Assembly (NCBI RefSeq): GCF_963678635.1
Contig: NC_087065.1
Location: 77,631,396-77,695,395 of the forward strand
Reading direction: 5' to 3'
From: Symsagittifera roscoffensis
Lineage: Eukaryota > Xenacoelomorpha > Acoela > Convolutidae
DNA length: 64,000 bases
Shown here in pieces: positions 47,601 to 57,800 of this stretch. Each line of letters opens with the position of its first letter. The stretch's first letter is position 1. The position numbers were made by a program, and so were the translations under genes. The notes under the pieces are model-generated. The model was not told where the DNA came from and made no database searches. It saw only the letters and a program-made list of their open reading frames with translations.

Positions 47601-50339
47601 TAGTTTCATTTTTCCATGCCATCTTCAAATATGCTCCTCAAACCTGGAGCTGAATGACGCCAATTGCACCTCAGGAAAATGTTTGTGTTGGTTGGTCAGT
47701 TAGGATATCCTAAGAAAGAATTTTTGAAAAAGGGTCACTAACAGTAATAACTGAATTTCAAAAACTGGATTGTATTTTTGAATAGTTTCATTTTTCCATG
47801 CCATCTTCAAATATGCTCCTCAAACCTGGAGCTGAATGACGCCAATCGCACCTCAGGAAAATGTTTGTGTTGGTTGGTCAGTTAGGATATCCTAAGAAAG
47901 AATGTTTTGGAAAAGGGTCACTAACAGTAATAACTGAATTTCAAAAACTGGATTGTATTTTTGAATAGTTTCATTTTTCCATGCCATCTTCAAATATGCT
48001 CCTCAAACCTGGAGCTGAATGACGCCAATCGCACCTCAGGAAAATGTTTGTGTTGGTTGGTCAGTTAGGATATCCTAAGAAAGAATGTTTTGGAAAAGGG
48101 TCACTAACAGTAATAACTGAATTTCAAAAACTGGATTGTATTTTTGAATAGTTTCATTTTTCCATGCCATCTTCAAATATGCTCCTCAAACCTGGAGCTG
48201 AATGACGCTAATCGCACCTCAGGAAAATGTTTGTGTTGGTTGGTCAGTTAGGATATCCTAAGAAAGAATGTTTTGGAAAAGGGTCACTAACAGTAATAAC
48301 TGAATTTCAAAAACTGGATTGTATTTTTGAATAGTTTCATTTTTCCATGCCATCTTCAAATATGCTCCTCAAACCTGGAGCTGAATGACGCCAATCGCAC
48401 CTCAGGAAAATGTTTGTGTTGGTTGGTCAGTTAGGCTATCCTAAGAAAGAATGTTTTGGAAAAGGGTCACTAACAGTAATAACTGAATTTCAAAAACTGG
48501 ATTGTATTTTTGAATAGTTTCATTTTTCCATTCCATCTTCAAATATGCTCCTCAAACCTGGAGCTGAATGACGCCAATCGCACCTCAGGAAAATGTTTGT
48601 GTTGGTTGGTCAGTTAGGATATCCTAAGAAAGAATGTTTTGGAAAAGGGTCACTAACAGTAATAACTGAATTTCAAAAACTGGATTGTATTTTTGAATAG
48701 TTTCATTTTTCCATGCCATCTTCAAATATGCTCCTCAAACCTGGAGCTGAATGACGCCAATCGCACCTCAGGAAAATGTTTGTGTTGGTTGGTCAGTTAG
48801 GATATCCTAAGAAAGAATGTTTTGGAAAAGGGTCACTAACAGTAATAACTGAATTTCAAAAACTGGATTGTATTTTTGAATAGTTTCATTTTTCCATCCC
48901 ATCTTCAAATATGCTCCTCAAACCTGGAGCTGAATGACGCCAATCGCACCTCAGGAAAATGTTTGTGTTGGTTGGTCAGTTAGGATATCCTAAGAAAGAT
49001 TGTTTTGGAAAAGGGTCACTAACAGTAATAACTGAATTTCAAAAACTGGATTGTATTTTTGAATAGTTTCATTTTTCCATGCCATCTTCAAATATGCTCC
49101 TCAAACCTGGAGCTGAATGACGCCAATCGCACCTCAGGAAATTGTTCGTGTTGGTTGGTCAGTTAGGATATCCTAAGAAAGATTGTTTTGGAAAAGGGTC
49201 ACTAACAGTAATAACTGAATTTCAAAAACTGGATTGTATTTTTGAATAGTTTCATTTTTCCATGCCATCTTCAAATATGCTCCTCAAACCTGGAGCTGAA
49301 TGACGCCAATCGCACCTCAGGAAAATGTTTGTGTTGGTTGGTCAGTTAGGATATCCTAAGAAAGAATGTTTTGGAAAAGGGTCACTAACAGTAATAACTG
49401 AATTTCAAAAACTGGATTGTATTTTTGAATAGTTTCATTTTTCCATGCCGTCTTCAAATATGCTCCTCAAACCTGGAGCTGAATGACGCCAATTGCACCT
49501 CAGGAAAATGTTTGTGTTAGTTGGTCAGTTAGGATATCCTAAAAAAGAATGTTTTGGAAAAGGGTCACTAACAGTAATAATTGAATTTCAAAAACTGGAT
49601 TGTATTTTTGAATAGTTTCATTTCTCCATGCCATCTTCAAATATGCTCCTCAAACCTGTAGCTGAATGACGCCAATCGCACCTCAGGAAAATGTTTGTGT
49701 TGGTTGGTCAGTTAGGATATCCTAAGAAAGAATGTTTTGGAAAAGGGTCACTAATAGTAATAACTGAATTTCAAAAACTGGATTGTATTTTTGAATAGTT
49801 TCATTTTTCCATGCCATCTTCAAATATGCTCCTCAAACCTGGAGCTGAATGACGCCAATCGCACCTCAGGAAAATGTTTGTGTTGGTTGGTCAGTTAGGA
49901 TATCCTAAGAAAGAATGTTTTGGAGAAGGGTCACTAACAGTAATAACTGAATTTCAAAAACTGGATTGTTTTTTTGAATAGTTTCATTTTTCCATGCCAT
50001 CTTCAAATATGCTCCTCAAACCTGGAGCTGAATGACGCCAATCGCACCTCAGGAAAATGTTTGTGTTGGTTGGTCAGTTAGGATATCCTAAGAAAGAATG
50101 TTTTGGAAAAGGGTCACTAACAGTAATAACTGAATTTCAAAAACTGGATTGTATTTTTGAATAGTTTCATTTTTCCATGCCATCTTCAAATATGCTCCTC
50201 AAACCTGGAGCTGAATGACGCCAATCGCACCTCAGGAAAATGTTTGTGTTGGTTGGTCAGTTAGGATATCCTAAGAAAGAATGTTTTGGAAAAGGGTCAC
50301 TAACAGTAATAACTGAATTTCAAAAACTGGATTGTATTT
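38613..50339. repeat. 183 bp satellite array, about 64 monomers
   Basis: Successive copies of AATGTTTGTG at 38711, 38894 and 39077 give a period of 183 bp, kept across 11.7 kb with rare one-base gains or losses. Most monomers differ by only a few bases. Each carries the palindrome TTAGGATATCCTAA or a close variant (TTAGGCTATCCTAA, TTACGATATCCTAA, AATAGGATATCCTAA, TTAGGATGTCCTAA). Variants recur every eight monomers between about 41.6 and 45.0 kb. The first monomer is partial and diverged; the last is cut at ATTGTATTTTT before TTCGGGCACC. The monomer has stops in all frames that would be needed for a long protein. Confidence 0.97.
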
Positions 50340-50771
50340 TTTTCGGGCACCGGAAATTTATTCAGTTCAGATTGGTTTTTGGTAAGAAAAATGATGCCCG
50401 CCCAATAAATTGTAGCAATGAATACTAATAACCGGGAGTTGGAAATTAGGAGCTGAGAATTGAACAAACAAAGCAACATAACATTTGCTTTGTAGCAGCA
50501 AAATGAGGGCAGGCAGTTCAAAATATGGAAATGATGTACGGTGATAATTTTTCGTTAAATAAAGAAAAAACTGGGAAAGACCACATAAAGACTGTTCACT
50601 GGACTAATCATTCTACCTTCTGAATCGGACACCTCTACATTTTGTTTTCAAAAGTAAATAATGCGAACAGGAAAACGATTTGTTTAAAGGTATCGACAAT
50701 GCTTGTAACTCCGCAAAGATTTCTTGAATAAAATGATTTTCAGAGCGATCCTAAAATACTACAGAAACCGC
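50340..50771. other. Flank of the 183 bp array
   Basis: No gene or repeat is recognised. The open frame 50240-50428 starts in the last satellite unit and runs into this flank by chance. Confidence 0.5.
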
Positions 50772-51180
50772 CAGGGGCAGATTTAAGATTTTGTCGAGAG
50801 AGGGTGGATTTAAGAAAAAAATTCTATATTTCTTTCGATCTATTTTAGGTCAACCAAATTGATTTTCTTAGTTCTCTCAATTCATTATAAACACTTACTT
50901 TATGTTGACCAAGTTTTCTGCGCAGCAGGCTAACTTTTGAAAAAGAGGCGTTTTAGGCACTTTTCTGAGAATTTTGAGCGAAAAATGGATTTTTTGGCGC
51001 GCGCTCCCTTCAAAATTAATAAATATTGGCACCGAAGGCGCCTTTAGAAGCATTTTGGGATCGGTCAGCCAAAAATGGATCTCAGCCAAAAAAGTATCAA
51101 AAAGGGAGGGACCTTTTGGGTCGTCAGGGGGTCGAATCAGTGAGGAGAGGACGTCCAAACATCCCCCTAATCTGCTCTTC
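50772..51180 (-). mobile_element. hAT-like MITE, larger variant
   Basis: It starts CAGGGGCAGATTTAAG and ends near CCCCCTAATCTGCTC, an imperfect inverted pair. Family marks in reverse are GTCAACCAAATTGATTTTC, GAAGGCGCCTTTAGAAG, GATCGGTCAGCCAAAAATGG, GACCTTTTGGGTCG and GGACGTCC. I could not fix a target-site duplication. The overlapping open frames on both strands (50895-51310) are not genes. Confidence 0.65.
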
Positions 51181-51853
51181 CGCTTTTTCTACCCAACTTC
51201 TGGATAGTCCTGTGGCCCGCAACAATCCGTTGATAACTGCCCATAACACTCATGGAATGCTCAGTTTATACCTTTACTATCGATCCATTAATGCTTTCAG
51301 ATTAAAATGAATCAGCTTAAATCAACCAGAGTACGAAGGAAAACTTAGTTGAATTTTTTTTATATTCATCGAATATACAGAAGAAAATTACTAAAACAAA
51401 GGGTTGAGCAAAACAGGGTTGCAAAACATTATTTATGGTCCTTACGATTGGAGAGAACTAAATCGATAAGTAAAGTTGATACTTCTGATTTGTTTTATTT
51501 TTAGCTAAGTCCGAATTGCGGAGACTTGTCAAGAATTGATCTATTGGTAAACAGAAGGAGCTGAAGAGCATCCATATATGGAGCAGATTTCTGAAAAACT
51601 ATCCAATTTTAGATCAAAGAGAGCCCTAAAAAGAGGCTCGAATTAAGAACTAATGACAGAAATGGATCCGTTTGTTACACTCATTTGTCAGAATTTGATT
51701 GAGTTTTTGAACGAAGTAACTGAAAATGTCCTGCGGCCACACAGAATTGTCACAAACTGTCAATGGCTACTATAGAATGAGAATGAAACAGCCCAATGTG
51801 AAAATATCAATAATGAAAAACGATACATGGGTAGAGCTTAAACTCATAAAGAG
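51181..51853. other. Gene-poor DNA
   Basis: No gene or clear repeat is seen. Confidence 0.45.
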
Positions 51854-52222
51854 ACAAGACTGCTCGTATTTCAGAGGGAAACCCTGAAATTTTCGACTAC
51901 AGTTTAAGGCTAACTGAAATAACTTTTGATAAAAAAATTTAGAAATAATGAAAAAAGGCATTTTTAAAGGTTCTTTTTCAATTTGTTTCCCCACATGCTA
52001 ACGTGAGCTACAAAGGGATGTATTTAGCGTCTGTCTGAATAATAACATCACATGGTTTGCCTCAATTCCATTTAGAACGCGTTAATCTGTCGCTTGCGCG
52101 TGTTATAATATATCGCGCTTTAATTATCACGAATTGGCCAAATTAGCATTTTTCTAACCCCATGTTTTCACGAAAAAATTACAGATAAATCTTGTTTTTA
52201 CTTTTGAGCTCCAAATGACAAT
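51854..52222 (+). mobile_element. Truncated hairpin-ended element
   Basis: It opens ACAAGACTGCTCGTATTTCAG, with a stem CAG-GGG-AAA-CCC-TG interrupted by one inserted base, and keeps CCCCACATGCTAACGTGAGC and CGCGCTTTAATTATCACG. The 3' end is missing where the next element begins in the opposite orientation. Confidence 0.6.
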
Positions 52223-52760
52223 TTATTGTTCCGACTTTCAATACGAAAGTAACGGAATATTTGTGCTCGGGGTGGGTTTTTTTTTCTTCAGACAAATTTC
52301 GACTTTTTAACTAGCCGACTTTGACGGAATTTTTTTATATCATTCGAGAGTTATTGTTGTCCTGAGCTTGAATTTGAAAAGATATTTTACCTGTGATTGT
52401 TTTTCCTAAAGTTACGGGGGTTTAAAGATTGCCATTTTGGCCAATTTGGGACAATTAACGCGCGATATATTTCGCGCTATTAACGCGTAGGCGAGATTTA
52501 ATCCGTCTTCGAAATTGTTCCAAATTGGTTCAAGGAAGCTTATATGCCATAATTGATTTGTTAATAGGCGCAAAATTTATCACTTTGTACTTAATATGAC
52601 GTGTGGGGGGAAGTTTTTACATAAAATCTCAAATTTTTTCAAAAACATTTTTTTTGTTTTTTTTTTATTACATTGAAATTTTTCATCTTATTAATGCTCC
52701 ATAGACCTTAAAAAGCCGTCGGAATTTTCAGGGATTCGCCCTGATACGAGCTGTCTTGTT
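52223..52760 (-). mobile_element. Hairpin-ended ~530 bp element, copy E
   Basis: Full-length copy in minus orientation, abutting the truncated plus-strand copy. It starts TTATTGTTCCGACTTTCAAT and ends CGTCGGAATTTTCAGGG with CCTGATACGAGCTGTCTTGTT. The centre has TTAACGCGCGATATATTTCG and GCGCTATTAACGCGTAGGCG. Confidence 0.8.
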
Positions 52761-52784
52761 CTGCTTGTTACCTTTTGACAGGAT

Positions 52785-53292
52785 GAACTACATCGCGCAT
52801 TACTTATTCCAAATTGGTCAAATTGGCAATTTTCGAACCCCATAAATTTATTACAAATGAGCGTAAATAGCAAGTTTTGGCAGGGCGACAATTCGTAACA
52901 GTAAAAATTCGTGGCAGGCGACCATTCGTAACAAATGTCATTTCGTAACAAGGCAAAGGCAAGTAGAATACGCTTGCTCCGCTGCATTTACATCCGGCAT
53001 GAGAGGAATACTGCGCGTGAAACATTGTTCCCCGCTTAATCTACTGTTACGAATTGTCGCCTGTTACGAAATGTCACCTGTTACGAAATGTCGCTTCTTA
53101 TGAATTGTCGCCTGTTACAATTTGTCACCTGTTACGAATTGTCGCCTGTTACGAATTGTCGCCTGTTACGAATTGTCACCTGTTATGAAATATCGCTTGT
53201 TATGAATTTTCTTCTGTTACAGTTTGTCACCCGATACGAATTGTCGCCTCACCAAATATTCCATTTTCTTTGAAAGTTGGAATAGTAATAAG
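52785..53292 (+). mobile_element. Hairpin-ended element fragment, split by a foldback repeat
   Basis: 52785-52860 matches the family's middle in plus orientation (CGCGCATTACTTATTCC, AAATTGGTCAAATTGGCAAT, AACCCCATAAATTTATTAC). 53254-53292 matches its 3' end (CACCAAATATTCC, TTTGAAAGTTGGAATAG). The sequence between is the foldback repeat below, so that repeat seems to have inserted here. Confidence 0.55.
52880..53253. repeat. Foldback 18 bp minisatellite
   Basis: The right arm (about 53042-53253) has some 12 units of CTGTTACGAATTGTCGCC with A/C and T/C variants. The left arm (about 52883-52950) has three or four units in the opposite orientation (GGCGACAATTCGTAACAG-like). A unique core of about 90 bp lies between. 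Open frames here, such as 53088-53273, are six-residue repeats made by the 18 bp period and are not genes. Confidence 0.8.
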
Positions 53293-53771
53293 AAATTGAG
53301 CGGAATTGCAGAAAATATTCGATGCGTGAAACAAATTTATTAAAAACTGTTCCGCTATATGTTGACACCCTGAGCTCAAAATGAAAATAAAAATTTCTCT
53401 GTGATCATTGTTTGTAAAAAAGGGGGTTTTAAAATTGCCAATTTGATATATGAAACGCTCGATTTGTTGTGTTATGACCGCGTGCGCAGCGAGATTATTT
53501 GATAAGGAAATTGTTCCAAATTGAATTGAGGCAACCTCTCGGGTTTTTTTAAACAAAGCACTAGACACTAACTGCACCATTTTGTGTTTCGCATAGTGCG
53601 TCTGGAAACATTTTTGAAAAACAAAACTGGCCTAAAATCAAAATTTCCTCATTCTTTTTCGAAATTTGATGATTTTAAATGATAATTTAAAACGAACAAA
53701 TTATTTAATATACGTTAAAGAGCAGTCCGAATATTCAGAATATCGCCCTGATACGAGCAGTTTTGTTTATA
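53293..53771 (-). mobile_element. Diverged hairpin-ended element
   Basis: Minus orientation. It has CCTGAGCTCAAAATG, GTGATCATTGTTTGTAAAAA, AATTGCCAATTTGATA, and the end GCAGTCCGAATATTCAG with CCCTGATACGAGCAGTTTTG. It lies head to head with the plus-strand fragment before it. Confidence 0.6.
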
Positions 53772-54809
53772 TAAATTTAATTCTGTCATGCTTGAAATTA
53801 TTTTATACATCTATAGATGATGCCTGATTTGAGTGGATTGACCTGATGGACTTTTGGTTACTTTCATCTTTTTTTTTCCAATTTATGCTTTCTTTTAATG
53901 CTGCCTCTTTGAAACTTTTATTTATTCGTTTCAAGGCAAAAAATCCAATTTTTGACTTTAATTTTTATTACTAAATGTTTTTTAAAATGATGTTTTTTCA
54001 AACTGTTATTGAATTAAAATAACACTCAGTGTTTTGTGATGTTTTATTAACCATACCAGTAAAAAATTACCTATTGCAAGCTATCAGTTACAAATTTGTA
54101 TACTTCTTGTTATGCGGGAGGCACCGTACAATTGAAATTGTTAGAAAACGATTTTATATCGATCAAAAGTATCCAAACATAGCCAACAGTAAATTGGACA
54201 CCTGTCAGAACCAAAAAAACTGTATAGCTAGAAAATTTAAGAATTAAAATATCCTTTCAAAAATTGAAGTTGTTCACCTTTTTCGCGCTATTTCAGCATT
54301 CGTAATTGGAGAGCTAAGTATTCCCGCCTCTAAGCAAATAAAAATTGGTTCAAATAAAGAAAAAATCGGAAGTGAAACAGAAAAAAAAATGGCTGAAAAA
54401 AATTTTAGGACTTTTTTGCTGAAAAAAAAAAAATCATTGCGAGTTACAAAAATGAAAAAGACTTAGTAGTCGGAAAGTGGTATCTGGAGAAAATTGTCTG
54501 ATTTGAAAACAGTGATGTCCTCTTTTTGATTAAAAGCATTTTCAATAAAATTCCAAATATTTTCAAAGCTGCTTCGGGTGATATAATCAAAACTTTGAGG
54601 TGGAAGACAATTCATGATGATTCACGATTAATTGCTTAATTATGAAAAAACATAACCACATAAATTATAAAAGATAGCGTGCATTATTGATTGAAAACTA
54701 TCGAATTTTCCGCTGTAGACTTTTCAAGAGAAAAAATCCCATCAAAAAATGTTTCAAAAATATTATTTGAGACTTATGGCGAGCTCTATACGACTACCCC
54801 TTTTGAAGA
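53772..54809. other. Gene-poor DNA between elements and the 65 bp array
   Basis: No supported gene. The open frame 54029-54247 has no recognisable motif, lies in AT-rich DNA and is not called. Confidence 0.45.
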
Positions 54810-57800
54810 TTCGTTACTAGGTATAAAAGTTTCATATGCTTAACCGTTGAGTTTGTTCTTTATAGGGTTGGTAGTTCGTTACTAGATATAAAAGTTTCAT
54901 ATGCTTAACCGTTGAGTTTGTTCTTTATAGGGTTGGTAGTTCGTTACTAGGTATAAAAGTTTCATATGCTTAACCGTTGAGTTTGTTCTTTATAGGGTTG
55001 GTAGTTCGTTACTAGGTATAAAAGTTTCATCTGCTTAACCCTTGAGTTTGTTCTTTATAGGGTTGGTAGTTCGTTACTAGGTATAAAAGTTTCATCTGCT
55101 TAACCGTTGAGTTTGTTCTTTATAGGGTTGGTAGTTCGTTACTAGGTATAAAAGTTTCATATGCTTAACCGTTGAGTTTGTTCTTTATAGGGTTGGTAGT
55201 TCGTTACTAGGTATAAAAGTTTCATATGCTTAACCGTTGAGTTTGTTCTTTATAGGGTTGGTAGTTCGTTACTAGGTATAAAAGTTTCATCTGCTTAACC
55301 GTTGAGTTTGTTCTTTATAGGGTTGGTAGTTCGTTACTAGGTATAAAAGTTTCATATGCTTAACCGTTGAGTTTGTTCTTTATAGGGTTGGTAGTTCGTT
55401 ACTAGGTATAAAAGTTTCATATGCTTAACCGTTGAGTTTGTTCTTTATATAGGTGGGTAGTACGTTACTAGGTATAAAAGTTTCATATGCTTAACCGTTG
55501 AGTTTGTTCTTTATAGGGTTGGTAGTTCGTTACTAGGTATAAAAGTTTCATATGCTTAACCGTTTAGTTTGTTCTTTATAGGGTTGGTAGTTCGTTACTA
55601 GGTATAAAAGTTTCATATGCTTAACCGTTGAGTTTGTTCTTTATAGGGTTGGTACTTCGTTACTAGGTATAAAAGTTTCATCTGCTTAACCGTTGAGTTT
55701 GTTCTTTATAGGGTTGATAGTTCGTTACTAGGTATAAAAACTTCATCTGCTTAACCGTTGAGTTTGTTCTTTATAGGGTTGGTAGTTCGTTACTAGGTAT
55801 AAAAGTTTCATATGCTTAACCGTTGAGTTTGTTCTTTATAGGGTTGGTACTTCGTTACTAGGTATAAAAGTTTCATCTGCTTAACCGTTGAGTTTGTTCT
55901 TTATAGGGTTGGTAGTTCGTTACTAGGTATAAAAACTTCATCTGCTTAACCGTTGAGTTTGTTCTTTATAGGGTTGGTAGTTCGTTACTAGGTATAAAAG
56001 TTTCATATGCTTAACCGTTGAGTTTGTTCTTTATAGGGTTGGTAGTTCGTTACTAGGTATAAAAGTTTCATATGCTTAACCGTTGAGTTTGTTCTTTATA
56101 GGGTTGGTAGTTCGTTACTAGGTATAAAAGTTTCATCTGCTTAACCGTTGAGTTTGTTCTTTATAGGGTTGGTAGTTCGTTACTAGGTATAAAAGTTTCA
56201 TATGCTTAACCGTTGAGTTTGTTCTTTATAGGGTTGGTAGTTCGTTACTAGGTATAAAAGTTTCATATGCTTAACCGTTGAGTTTGTTCTTTATACGGTT
56301 GGTAGTTCGTTACTAGGTATAAAAGTTTCATATGCTTAACCGTTGAGTTTGTTCTTTATAGGGTTGGTAGTTCGTTACTAGGTATAAAAGTTTCATATGC
56401 TTAACCGTTGAGTTTGTTCTTTATAGGGTTGGTAGTTCGTTACTAGGTATAAAAACTTCATCTGCTTAACCGTTGAGTTTGTTCTTTATAGGGTTGGTAG
56501 TTCGTTGCTAGGTATAAAAGTTTCATCTGCTTAACCGTTGAGTTTGTTCTTTATAGGGTTGGTAGTTCGTTACTAGGTATAAAAGTTTCATATGCTTAAC
56601 CGTTGAGTTTGTTCTTTATAGGGTTGGTAGTTCGTTACTAGGTATAAAAGTTTCATATGCTTAACCGTTGAGTTTGTTCTTTATAGGGTTGGTAGTTCGT
56701 TACTAGGTATAAAAGTTTCATCTGCTTAACCGTTGAGTTTGTTCTTTATAGGGTTGGTAGTTCGTTACTAGGTATAAAAGTTTCATATGCTTAACCGTTG
56801 AGTTTGTTCTTTATAGGGTTGGTAGTTCGTTACTAGGTATAAAAGTTTCATATGCTTAACCGTTGAGTTTGTTCTTTATAGGGTTGGTAGTTCGTTACTA
56901 GGTATAAAAGTTTCATATGCTTAACCGTTGAGTTTGTTCTTTATAGGGTTGGTAGTTCGTTACTAGGTATAAAAGTTTCATCTGCTTAACCGTTGAGTTT
57001 GTTCTTTATAGGGTTGGTAGTTCGTTACTAGGTATATAAGTTTCATATGCCTAACCGTTGAGTTTGTTCTTTATAGGGTTGGTAGTTCGTTACTAGGTAT
57101 AAAAGTTTCATCTGCTTAACCGTTGAGTTTGTTCTTTATAGGGTTGGTAGTTCGTTACTAGGTATAAAAGTTTCATCTGCTTAACCGTTGAGTTTGTTCT
57201 TTATAGGGTTGGTAGTTCGTTACTAGGTATAAATGTTTCATATGCTTAACCGTTGAGTTTGTTCTTTATAGGGTTGGTAGTTCGTTACTAGGTATAAAAG
57301 TTTCATATGCTTAACCGTTGAGTTTGTTCTTTATAAGGTTGGTAGTTCGTTACTAGGTATAAAAGTTTCATCTGCTTAACCGTTGAGTTTGTTCTTTATA
57401 GGGTTGGTTGTTCATTACTAGGTATAAAAGTTTCATATGCTTAACCGTTGAGTTTGTTCTTTATAGGGTTGGTAGTTCGTTACTAGGTATAAAAGTTTCA
57501 TATGCTTAACCGTTGAGTTTGTTCTTTATAGGGTTGGTAGTTCGTTACTAGGTATAAAAGTTTCATCTGCTTAACCGTTGAGTTTGTTCTTTATAGGGTT
57601 GGTAGTTCGTTACTAGGTATAAAAGTTTCATCTGCTTAACCGTTGAGTTTGTTCTTTATAGGGTTGGTAGTTCGTTACTAGGTATAAAAGTTTCATCTGC
57701 TTAACCGTTGAGTTTGTTCTTTATAGGGTTGGTAGTTCGTTACTAGGTATAAAAGTTTCATCTGCTTAACCGTTGAGTTTGTTCTTTATAGGGTTGGTAG

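Noticed and set aside
50240-50428. Open frame of 62 codons at the edge of the 183 bp array
   Set aside because: It begins in the last satellite monomer and reads into the flank; other monomers stop after about 35 codons.
53088-53273. Repetitive Cys/Tyr/Leu-rich small protein
   Set aside because: It is made by the 18 bp period of the foldback minisatellite and no start context or conservation supports it.
54029-54247. 72-codon open frame between the arrays
   Set aside because: It has no motif, lies in AT-rich DNA and is of a length expected by chance in a window of this size.
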